Below, piece by piece: positions 1 through 5,394 of a DNA stretch of 5,755 nt. The translations under genes were made by a program, and so were the position numbers. The stretch comes from Pseudomonadota bacterium (lineage in GTDB: Bacteria > Pseudomonadota > Gammaproteobacteria > Burkholderiales > Burkholderiaceae_F). The stretch is taken from contig JAKANT010000135.1 in assembly GCA_021823635.1 (NCBI GenBank), positions 1-5,755 on the forward strand, in the 5' to 3' direction. Under the pieces are notes generated by a model. The model was not told the origin of the DNA. It saw only the letters and a list, made by a program, of their open reading frames with translations, and searched no databases. Each line of letters opens with the position of its first letter. Within the stretch, counting starts at the first letter, position 1.

Positions 1-107
1 TCGGCGTCCGTGAGACCCCGCGCATCCGGCAACACCGCGAGCGGGTTGCCGGCGAAGCGGGTGCGCGTGAAGACGTCGCAGGTGAAATAGCGGTAGCGGC
101 GGCTCAT
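1..107 (-). CDS. PhzF-family protein, N-terminal fragment (runs off left edge)
   Basis: The first 35 residues of a leftward gene are visible, beginning MSRRYRYFTCDVFT and continuing with FAGNPLAVLPDARGL. The pattern D-V-F-T...R-F-x-G-N-P-L-A-V is the hallmark N-terminus of the PhzF phenazine-biosynthesis-like family, which folds like diaminopimelate epimerase and includes isomerases acting on small metabolites. The start at 107 is well supported by a strong Shine-Dalgarno AAGGAGG (minus strand, 120 to 114) six bases upstream. The gene lies 43 nt downstream of the LysE-type exporter in the same direction, so it is probably the third gene of that operon. Full PhzF proteins are around 260-300 residues, so most of the gene, including the catalytic residues after the N-terminus, is outside the window. 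The family is clear; the reaction in this organism is not known. Confidence 0.85.
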   Translation of the reverse strand, partial: MSRRYRYFTCDVFTRTRFAGNPLAVLPDARGLTDA

Positions 108-113
108 CGGTTG

Positions 114-120
114 CCTCCTT
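114..120 (-). promoter_or_regulatory. Ribosome binding site of the PhzF-family gene
   Basis: AAGGAGG on the minus strand, 6 nt from the ATG at 107. It is the closest match to the anti-Shine-Dalgarno consensus in the window and fixes the start of the PhzF-family gene. Confidence 0.75.
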
Positions 121-150
121 CGAGCGATCGCGCAGCCACGCGGCGCGTGC

Positions 151-750
151 TCACGCGGCGCCCATCCACAGCGCAGTGGCGGCGAGCAGCCCCCCCATCA
201 CGAGGTTGAACGCGCGCAGGCGCCTTCCGTGCGCCAGCCACCCGCGCAGCGCTGCGCCCGCGGCGGCCCATACCGCGACGCTGGCCGCGCTGGCGAGCGC
301 GAATGTCAGACAGGCGATCGCTGCGCGCCGCCACGGATCGTCGCCCGCGAGCCACGCGGCGGCGGTCGCGACTGCGAGCATCCAAGCCTTCGGATTGAGA
401 TACTGGAACAGCGCGGACTGCCAGAAGGCGAGCGGCAACGCGAAGGGCCCTGTGCCGCTGCCGCCGTCGCTCGCGCGCGCCAGACTCCACGCGAGCCAGA
501 GCAGGTACGCGATCCCCAGCCACTTCAGCGTCGCGGCCAGCGCGGGCGAGGCGACGATTAGCGCCGCCACGCCGCCCGCGGCCGCGAGCAGCATGGTGGC
601 AAACCCGAATGGCACACCGAGGATGTGCGGCAGGGCGGCGGCAAAGCCGTGGTTGGCGCCGGTGGCGGCCGCGATCGCGTTGTTCGGTCCCGGCGTGAAC
701 GAGCCGATCAGCGCGAACACGATCAATGCGATCAATTGCTCGGCGCTCAT
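151..750 (-). CDS. LysE/RhtB-family amino-acid exporter
   Basis: A 199-residue, strongly hydrophobic inner-membrane protein, the usual length for the LysE/RhtB superfamily (about 190-220), which exports amino acids and analogues by proton antiport. The diagnostic N-terminal motif TPGPNN lies at residues 19-24 in the first membrane helix. The second conserved motif, here FQYLNPKAW at 115-123, matches the family's N-x-L-N-P-K loop. Hydrophobic stretches suggest about six helices, roughly 5-28, 40-66, 69-91, 109-133, 139-160 and 175-197. The start at 750 is preceded by GGAAGGA (minus strand 765-759), 8 nt away. The ATG overlaps the stop codon of the upstream dehydratase-like gene as ATGA, so the two are probably translationally coupled. 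Next to an amino-acid lyase, the exporter probably removes the same amino acid or a product. Its substrate cannot be told from sequence. Confidence 0.92.
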   Translation of the reverse strand: MSAEQLIALIVFALIGSFTPGPNNAIAAATGANHGFAAALPHILGVPFGFATMLLAAAGGVAALIVASPALAATLKWLGIAYLLWLAWSLARASDGGSGTGPFALPLAFWQSALFQYLNPKAWMLAVATAAAWLAGDDPWRRAAIACLTFALASAASVAVWAAAGAALRGWLAHGRRLRAFNLVMGGLLAATALWMGAA

Positions 751-1727
751 GCCGTGCGTCCTTCCAGTACCTGCGCGAAAACGCCGGTGTCGACGTTGCC
801 GCCGGTGAGCGTCAGCCCGATTCGGCGGCCAGCGAGCGACTCGCGCTGCTTGAGCGCCGCCGCGAGCGAAGCGGCGCCGGCACCTTCGGCGACGTTGTGG
901 GTGGCGCTGAACAGCAGCCGCATCGCATCTGCCACCTCGGCATCGGCGACCTGCACGATCTCGTCGACGTGCGCGACGATGATCGCCAGCGCTTCCGCGT
1001 CGGGCACACGGCACGCCAATCCGTCGGCAAGCGCGGTCGTCACTGGCGCTTCGATCGGACGGCGCGCCGCGAACGACCGCGCGTAGCATGGCGCGTGGGC
1101 GGAAACCACGCCGACGATGCGCGTGCGCAGCCCGAGTGCCGCGCGCGCGGCGATGCACGCGCTGATGCCGGAGCCCTGGCCGATCGGAACGTAGACGACG
1201 TCGAGCGCCGCGGCTGCGCCGAAGAACTCCATCCAGTACGTCGCCACGCCGCGCACCAGGTCGGCGTGATAAGACGGCACGAAATGCATGGCATGCGCTT
1301 GCGCGTAGCGGCCGGCCGCCTCGCGCGCGGCCTGGAAGTCCTCGCCGTGCTCGATCAACGTCGCGCCGAGCGCGCGCATCGCGGCGTTCTTCTCGCGGCT
1401 GTTACCGTGCGGTACGAAGATCGTCGCCGCCATGCCGTAGCGGCGCGCCGCGAACGCCACCGATTGGCCGTGATTGCCGCGCGTGGCGGCCACCACGCCG
1501 CGGCAGTCAGGGTCGCGCCGACGCAAGCCGTCGAAGTAGACGAGCCCGCCGCGCAGCTTGAACGCGCCGACCGGCGTGTGGTTCTCGTGTTTGAGCCACA
1601 CCTCGGCGCCCAGCAGCCCGCACAGCTGCGGCCACGCGTATTGCGGCGTGGCCGGCATCGCTGCGCGCACGATGCGAACGGCGTCTTCGATCGCGTGACG
1701 GTCGGGCAGCCTGGGACGGGAGTTCAT
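747..1727 (-). CDS. PLP-dependent threonine dehydratase-family enzyme
   Basis: A 326-residue fold-type II PLP enzyme of the serine/threonine dehydratase group, cytoplasmic, expected to deaminate a hydroxy-amino acid to a 2-oxo acid plus ammonia. The Schiff-base lysine is K57 in PVGAFKLRGG. The asparagine loop is ATRGNHGQS (N85). The C-terminal LTGGNVD at about 307-313 matches the loop contacting the PLP ring nitrogen in short dehydratases and serine racemases. There is no C-terminal ACT regulatory domain, so it resembles the catabolic rather than the biosynthetic IlvA form. The glycine-rich phosphate loop reads IGQGSG instead of the common GGGG-type loop, suggesting a distinct subfamily. The start at 1727 has only AAGGG two bases upstream, which is too close for a normal ribosome site; translation may begin nearly leaderless, or the start may differ. 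It is the first gene of the leftward operon. True substrate is uncertain. Confidence 0.9.
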   Translation of the reverse strand: MNSRPRLPDRHAIEDAVRIVRAAMPATPQYAWPQLCGLLGAEVWLKHENHTPVGAFKLRGGLVYFDGLRRRDPDCRGVVAATRGNHGQSVAFAARRYGMAATIFVPHGNSREKNAAMRALGATLIEHGEDFQAAREAAGRYAQAHAMHFVPSYHADLVRGVATYWMEFFGAAAALDVVYVPIGQGSGISACIAARAALGLRTRIVGVVSAHAPCYARSFAARRPIEAPVTTALADGLACRVPDAEALAIIVAHVDEIVQVADAEVADAMRLLFSATHNVAEGAGAASLAAALKQRESLAGRRIGLTLTGGNVDTGVFAQVLEGRTA

Positions 1728-1840
1728 GACCCTTGCACTGTACCTGCGCCGGCCAGTACAGTGCCAGTACAGTTGGACGGTTAATCGCGGCCACTGGCCT
1801 GCCGCCGCAGGCAGGGCAGTCGCGCCGCCGGGGGGCGGGA
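1728..1840. promoter_or_regulatory. Divergent promoter region with candidate MocR operator
   Basis: This 113-bp spacer separates the dehydratase-like gene (leftward) from the acetyltransferase-MocR pair (rightward). Within 1735-1775 there are three copies of GTACAGT. Two lie in perfect 10-bp direct repeats CCAGTACAGT at 1753-1762 and 1764-1773, offset by 11 bp, about one helical turn. One is inverted (ACTGTAC, 1737-1743), whose extended form GCACTGTACCTG is the reverse complement of the first direct copy at 10 of 12 positions. MocR regulators such as GabR and PdxR are described as binding direct and inverted repeats in the spacer next to their own gene, so this is the likely operator. TACAGT also resembles a weak -10 box on either strand, but I see no convincing paired -35. 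Confidence 0.65.
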
Positions 1841-2287
1841 ATGGCGCAGGGCGGGCCGAGCTACGAGACGGTGGAGACGGCGTGCGAGGCCGACATTGAA
1901 ACCGTCGACGCCGGGCTGCACCGCCACAACCTGCAGGCGGCGGATCTCGCGGCGGTGCGGCCGCTGTTCTTTTTCGCGCGCGATGCGGACGGCGCGGTGA
2001 TCGGCGGGTTGCGCGCGCGCGTCTGGGGCGGCGCCTGGGAAGTGCAGCAGCTCTGGGTCGATGCGCGCCACCGCCGGCGCGGCATCGGCTCCGCGTTGCT
2101 GTGCCAACTGGAGGCTGCCGCCCGCAGCCGGGGCGGCACGTCGATCTACCTGGAGACGTTCAGCTTCCAGGCGCCGGCGCTGTACGTACGCAACGGCTAC
2201 GAGGTCGCGTGCCGCCTCGAAGGCTTCCCCGATGGCATCGTCAAGTACGTGATGCGGCGCAGGCTCGATGCGGAGGCGACGCGATGA
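1841..2287 (+). CDS. GNAT-family N-acetyltransferase
   Basis: A 148-residue protein with the size and layout of a single-domain GNAT acetyltransferase, which moves an acetyl group from acetyl-CoA to an amine. The acetyl-CoA pyrophosphate-binding motif is RRRGIG at residues 78-83, preceded by the beta-strand QQLWVD (69-74), the usual motif A arrangement. The C-terminal motif B region contains ALYVRNGYEV, matching the family's L-Y-x-x-x-G-F/Y-E pattern. The reading frame stays open upstream to 1733, but starting there would overlap the operator and add a sequence with no family resemblance, so ATG 1841 is preferred; its ribosome site is only a G-rich run (about 1829-1840). The stop overlaps the MocR gene's start as ATGA. 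The substrate is unknown; with these neighbours an amino acid or analogue is a reasonable guess. Confidence 0.88.
   Translation: MAQGGPSYETVETACEADIETVDAGLHRHNLQAADLAAVRPLFFFARDADGAVIGGLRARVWGGAWEVQQLWVDARHRRRGIGSALLCQLEAAARSRGGTSIYLETFSFQAPALYVRNGYEVACRLEGFPDGIVKYVMRRRLDAEATR
2272..2276 (+). promoter_or_regulatory. Ribosome binding site of the MocR gene
   Basis: GGAGG inside the end of the acetyltransferase gene, 7 nt before ATG 2284. It supports that start over the upstream extension of the same open frame, which lies antiparallel or out of frame to known domains. Confidence 0.6.
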
Positions 2288-3741
2288 ACGATCTCGGCCG
2301 CGACGAGACGGCGGCGCTTGCGGCGGCCACCGTGCTGGCGGGCGCAGAGCGCACGCTGGCCGAACAGCTCGCCGCGTGGATGGCGCTGCGCATCGACGAG
2401 CACGCACTCAAACCCGGCACCCGGCTACCGTCGATCCGCCGTTTCGCGGCCGACAAGGGCGTCAGCCGCTCCACCGTCGTCGAGGCGTACGACCGCTTGA
2501 TCGCCGCCGGCTATGTGGAGTCGCGGCGCGGCTCCGGCTTCTACGTGCGCGCAAGGCCCGGCAGGCCCGCCGCGCAGGCCGCGCGGCAGACCGGCCACGC
2601 GCGCGCTGCGGCCGCACCGACGATCGACGTGCTGTGGCTGTTGCGCAGCATGCTGCGCCAGGCGCCCGCGAACGATCAGCCCGGAGGGGGGCTGCTGCCG
2701 CCGGATTGGCTTGACGGCGAGCCCGTCGCCGCGGCGGTGCGCGCGGTGGGCCGCAGTGCGGGCCGCGCGCTACTGCATTACGGCGTGGCGGAGGGCTACC
2801 TGCCGCTGCGCGAGCAGCTCGCGCAGCGGCTCGCACTGGCCGACATCGGCGCGACAGCCGAGCAGATCGTCACCACCGGCGGCGTCACGCACGGCATCGA
2901 CTTGGTGGCGCGCCATTTCGTCGCTCCCGGCGATACGGTGTTCGTCGAGGATCCCGGATGGTTTCTGATGTTCGCGCGCTTTGCCGCATTCGGTGCCAAG
3001 GTGATCGGCGTGCCGCGGCGGCCCGACGGGCCGGATACCGCGGTGCTCGCCAACCTGCTGACCCGCTACCAGCCGAAGCTGTTCGTCGTCGGCAGCGTGC
3101 TGCACAACCCGACCAGCACGTCGCTGTCGGCGGCGAACGCGCACCGGTTGCTGAAGCTCGCCGACGAGTACGGCTTCACGATCGTCGAAGACGACGTCTA
3201 CGGCGACCTGCATCCGGCGCGCAACTCGGCGGCGGCAATTCGCCTCGCCAGCCTCGATCAGTTGCGGCGCGTCGTGTATCTGGGCGGCTTTTCCAAGACG
3301 CTGGCCGCGAATCTGCGCGTCGGTTTCGTGGCCGCGCATCCGGACGTGGCGCGCGCGATCGCCGAAGTGAAGATCCTCACCGGGCTGACGACGCCGGAAC
3401 TCACCGAACGCGTGGTCGCGCGCATACTCGCCGAGGGGCATTACCGGCGTCACCTCGAGCGGCTGCGCGCCAAGGTGGACGCCGCGCGCGACCGCACTGC
3501 GCGGGCGCTGGAGAAGATGGGAGTGCGCCTGTTCACGCAACCCGACGCCGGCATCTTCCTGTGGGGCGACTTCGGCCGCGACACCGCCGCCATCGCCGCC
3601 GCCGGCGCCGAGCAGGGCATCCTCTGCGCGCCCGGCAGTCTCTTTTCGCCGACGCAGTTGCCGAGCACCTGGATGAGAGTCTCGGCGGCGACCTGCCTGA
3701 ACCCGGCGGCGATGAGGTTCCTGGCGCAGGCGATGGCCTGA
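2284..3741 (+). CDS. MocR-type (GntR/aminotransferase fusion) transcriptional regulator
   Basis: A 485-residue MocR/PdxR-type regulator of typical length. Residues about 23-88 form a GntR winged helix: LKPGTRLPSIRRFA (42-55), recognition helix region VSRSTVVEAYDRL (60-72), then the wing GYVESRRGSGFYV (76-88). A linker of about 40 residues follows, then a type I aminotransferase-like domain. Its PLP ligands are all present: N275 in HNPT, D303 and Y306 in EDDVYGD, the Schiff-base lysine K338 in GGFSKTLAAN, and the carboxylate-type arginine R465 in MRVSAA. The protein should therefore bind PLP and probably an amino acid, and change DNA binding in response. The usual HNPTGTS is HNPTSTS here, a small variation. 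It is cotranscribed with the acetyltransferase (ATGA overlap) and divergent from the dehydratase-exporter operon. It probably regulates both through the repeats at 1735-1775. Confidence 0.95.
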   Translation: MNDLGRDETAALAAATVLAGAERTLAEQLAAWMALRIDEHALKPGTRLPSIRRFAADKGVSRSTVVEAYDRLIAAGYVESRRGSGFYVRARPGRPAAQAARQTGHARAAAAPTIDVLWLLRSMLRQAPANDQPGGGLLPPDWLDGEPVAAAVRAVGRSAGRALLHYGVAEGYLPLREQLAQRLALADIGATAEQIVTTGGVTHGIDLVARHFVAPGDTVFVEDPGWFLMFARFAAFGAKVIGVPRRPDGPDTAVLANLLTRYQPKLFVVGSVLHNPTSTSLSAANAHRLLKLADEYGFTIVEDDVYGDLHPARNSAAAIRLASLDQLRRVVYLGGFSKTLAANLRVGFVAAHPDVARAIAEVKILTGLTTPELTERVVARILAEGHYRRHLERLRAKVDAARDRTARALEKMGVRLFTQPDAGIFLWGDFGRDTAAIAAAGAEQGILCAPGSLFSPTQLPSTWMRVSAATCLNPAAMRFLAQAMA

Positions 3742-3813
3742 TCCGCCGATCGTGGCCCCCTTCGAAACGGTGCGGCACTGGTAGCGCGACAGGCGGGTTT
3801 CGCTCGCGCCGGG

Positions 3814-3847
3814 TACAGTTGCAGCGCTGCGATCGCAGGCCCGCCCG
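3814..3847 (+). promoter_or_regulatory. Possible promoter/leader of the RNase Z-like gene
   Basis: The 106-bp gap after the MocR gene holds no gene and no terminator I can support. TACAGT at 3814-3819 could serve as a -10 box about 29 nt before the start, though no good -35 lies at the right distance. It is embedded in GTACAGTTG (3813-3821), an exact 9-base match to the third operator half-site at 1767-1775. Two overlapping perfect palindromes follow, GCAGCGCTGC (3821-3830) and TGCGATCGCA (3828-3837). No clear Shine-Dalgarno precedes ATG 3848. Confidence 0.25.
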
Positions 3848-4885
3848 ATGCGCCCGCTGTTCGAACCCGCCTTGGTCAACGATGCCTTCGGCGATCCGGG
3901 GCTGTACGTCGACTTTCGGGAGGAGCGCCGCGCGCTGTTGTTCGATTTCGGCGACGTCTCGGCGCTGCCGCCGCGCAAGCTGCTGCGCATTTCGCACGTC
4001 TTCGTCACGCACGCGCACATCGACCACTTCGTCGGCTTCGACCGCTGGCTGCGCGTCGTGCTCGGCCGAAAGGAGCGCGCCACGCTGTACGGCGGACCCG
4101 GTTTCATCGCGCAGGTCGAGCACAAGCTCGCCGCGTACACGTGGAACGTCGTGCACCGCTACGACGTGGCGCTGACGATCGACGCGATCGAGCTCGGCGC
4201 CGACGGCCGGGCGCGCCGCGCGAGCTTCTGCAGCCGCGACCGCTTCGCGCGCGCCGACGGCGAATCGTGGACGCGCACGGACGACGTGGTGCTCGCCGAG
4301 GAATCTTTCCGCGTGCGCGCGCGGTTTCTCGACCACGACGTGCTGTGCCTAGCGTTTGCGCTGGAGGAAACCACGCATGTCAATGTCTGGAAGAACCGGC
4401 TCGCCGAAATGGGACTGCCGACCGGGCATTGGCTGCACGCGCTGAAGCGCGCGGCGCGCGCCGGCGCGCCTGCCGACACGCCGATCGACGTGCGCTGGCG
4501 CGATCGCGACGGCGAGCACACGGTGACGCGCCGGCTCGGCGAGCTGCGGCCGGTGCTGGAGTTCGTGCCGGGCAGGCGTATCGGCTACGTGACCGACATC
4601 CGTTACACCGAAGCCAACCTGCGCGCGCTCGACGAACTGCTCGGCGGCGTCGACCTGCTGTTCATCGAAAGCGTTTTTCTCGACAGCGAGGCCGAGCACG
4701 CGGCGCGCAAGAACCACCTGACCGCGAAGCAGGCGGGAACGATCGCGCGCCGACTCGGCGCGAGGGCGGTCGTTCCGTTTCACTTCTCGCCGCGCTACGA
4801 GGATCGCGCATCGGAGCTGCACGCCGAGCTGCAAGCTGCGTGGCGCGGGCAACTCGCTGCCGCTGCGACCGGAGCGAACGCGTGA
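3848..4885 (+). CDS. RNase Z-like metallo-beta-lactamase-fold hydrolase
   Basis: A 345-residue metallo-beta-lactamase-fold protein with the ligand pattern of the RNase Z/ElaC group, binuclear zinc phosphodiesterases that trim tRNA 3' ends. The core motif THAHIDHF gives H55, H57, D59 and H60. H163 in LDHDVL, D250 in GYVTDIRY, H290 in KNHLTAKQAG and H312 in PFHFSPRY complete the set; FIES...NHLT...A and HFSPRY are characteristic of RNase Z rather than of lactamases or glyoxalase II. It is somewhat longer than bacterial RNase Z (about 300-330) and I do not see an obvious long flexible exosite arm with a Gly-Pro motif, so it may be a divergent member with another phosphodiester substrate. The start at 3848 has no strong ribosome site but begins just before the first beta strand, as expected. 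It is followed after 46 nt by the rtcA remnant, suggesting a former RNA-end-processing pair. Confidence 0.88.
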   Translation: MRPLFEPALVNDAFGDPGLYVDFREERRALLFDFGDVSALPPRKLLRISHVFVTHAHIDHFVGFDRWLRVVLGRKERATLYGGPGFIAQVEHKLAAYTWNVVHRYDVALTIDAIELGADGRARRASFCSRDRFARADGESWTRTDDVVLAEESFRVRARFLDHDVLCLAFALEETTHVNVWKNRLAEMGLPTGHWLHALKRAARAGAPADTPIDVRWRDRDGEHTVTRRLGELRPVLEFVPGRRIGYVTDIRYTEANLRALDELLGGVDLLFIESVFLDSEAEHAARKNHLTAKQAGTIARRLGARAVVPFHFSPRYEDRASELHAELQAAWRGQLAAAATGANA

Positions 4886-4895
4886 ACGTTCGTGA

Positions 4896-4913
4896 CCCGC
4901 CGCACGCGGCGGG
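4896..4913 (+). other. Hairpin between the RNase Z-like gene and the rtcA remnant
   Basis: CCCGCCGC at 4896-4903 and GCGGCGGG at 4906-4913 are perfectly complementary, giving an all-G/C stem with a very small loop. No T-run follows, so it is not a standard intrinsic terminator. It could attenuate or protect the transcript end, or be chance in such GC-rich DNA. Confidence 0.35.
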
Positions 4914-4931
4914 CGGCAATGTTCGAGTGCG

Positions 4932-5100
4932 ATGACGACCTTGCTCGAAATCCCAGGCGATACCGGCGAAGGCGGCGGTCAGATCGCGCGCATGGCGGTC
5001 GCTTTGGCGGCGGTGACCCGCACGCCGATCCGGCTGACGCGCATTCGCGCCAGGCGGGCCAAACCGGGGTTGGCCGCCCAGCAGCCTGCGGAGCATGCCG
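4932..5100 (+). pseudogene. rtcA: RNA 3'-terminal phosphate cyclase (RtcA), truncated N-terminus
   Basis: RtcA converts RNA 3'-phosphate ends to 2',3'-cyclic phosphates using ATP and is normally about 340 residues. Here only about 50 residues match: GDTGEGGGQIARMAVALA (residues 9-26) corresponds to the family's G-x-x-GEGGGQI-x-R signature, and RIRARRAKPGLAAQ (37-50) to the conserved R-A-x-R-x-x-P-G-L segment. Family members continue with QHL and a helix. In the frame read from 4932 the next residues are QPAEHAAG, but the frame entered by removing one base near 5083-5085 reads QHLRSM, suggesting a frameshift just before homology ends around 5098. The open frame runs on to a stop at 5333 without RtcA features. 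The ligand-binding and catalytic C-terminal histidine region is absent, so the product cannot be functional. No clear ribosome site precedes the ATG. It follows the RNase Z-like gene by 46 nt. Confidence 0.75.
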
Positions 5101-5115
5101 CCGGCGCACTTCGCC

Positions 5116-5158
5116 GAGCAGTCTCGCCGGCGACCCCGCGAGACTGCTCAAAGAGCAG
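5116..5158. repeat. Perfect 12-bp inverted repeat with a third partial arm
   Basis: GAGCAGTCTCGC (5116-5127) and GCGAGACTGCTC (5138-5149) are exact reverse complements around a 10-base loop. The right arm's CTGCTC can also pair with GAGCAG at 5153-5158 across AAA, so two alternative hairpins are possible. It lies within about 20 bases of where RtcA homology ends. No T-run follows, so it is not a clear intrinsic terminator; a recombination or element-end role is possible but unproven. Confidence 0.6.
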
Positions 5159-5281
5159 ACGACACAACCAACCCCATCAACTCGCCTTCAACGCACCGGA
5201 CTCCTGCCAATCGATTGGTATGGCGAGAGGGGGCAGGTCACCGGTCGTGCATTCTTGTTCTCCCTCGCACGACGCTGCCAC

Positions 5282-5287
5282 TATGAT
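5282..5287 (+). promoter_or_regulatory. Candidate -10 box upstream of the hypothetical gene
   Basis: TATGAT matches the sigma-70 consensus TATAAT at five of six positions, rare in this GC-rich window. It overlaps a small inverted repeat GATTC-G-GAATC (5285-5295). The best upstream -35 candidate, TTGTTC at 5255-5260, is 21 bases away, too far for a standard promoter, so support is partial. A transcript from here would have a leader of about 100 nt before ATG 5395. Confidence 0.3.
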
Positions 5288-5394
5288 TCGGAATCGCAAC
5301 GATCGAGCGGGAGGTATTTCAAGGCCCTGTTAGGCCCCACGAAAACCGCCATCTGCATGCTTGCCGGCATTGCATTCCGAAGGCAAACACATTC

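Larger units (their letters stand above)
5101..5394. other. Junction region without a recognisable gene
   Basis: About 290 bases between the end of RtcA homology and the next start. Frames here have no recognisable protein similarity. The stretch holds the inverted repeat at 5116-5149, a perfect 12-bp palindrome CCAATCGATTGG at 5207-5218, and a -10-like TATGAT at 5282-5287. GC content falls to about 55-60% from here on, against about 70% upstream, which fits DNA of different origin. No tRNA, CRISPR or intact insertion sequence is seen. Confidence 0.5.

Noticed and set aside
726..1784. Plus-strand 352-residue open frame opposite the dehydratase-like gene
   Set aside because: The opposite strand encodes a complete PLP enzyme with all catalytic motifs; this frame is a low-complexity shadow.
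1733..1840. N-terminal extension of the acetyltransferase from TTG 1733
   Set aside because: It would be read through the operator repeats, has no ribosome site, and adds residues unlike the family; ATG 1841 gives the normal GNAT length.
2101..2283. N-terminal extension of the MocR protein from 2101
   Set aside because: This stretch is the acetyltransferase coding region in another frame; ATG 2284 has GGAGG 7 nt upstream and gives the standard domain layout.
2770..4336. Long minus-strand open frames across the MocR and RNase Z-like genes
   Set aside because: They are arginine/alanine-rich antisense shadows of well-supported genes, a common effect of high GC content, with no recognisable domains.
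5116..5149. Intrinsic transcription terminator
   Set aside because: The stem is perfect but is followed by AAAGAGCAG rather than a T-run on the plus strand, and on the minus strand the following bases are also not T-rich.
5329..5335. GTTAGGC resembling an integron attC core site
   Set aside because: No matching upstream RYYYAAC core was found within the usual attC length, and no paired inner boxes are visible.
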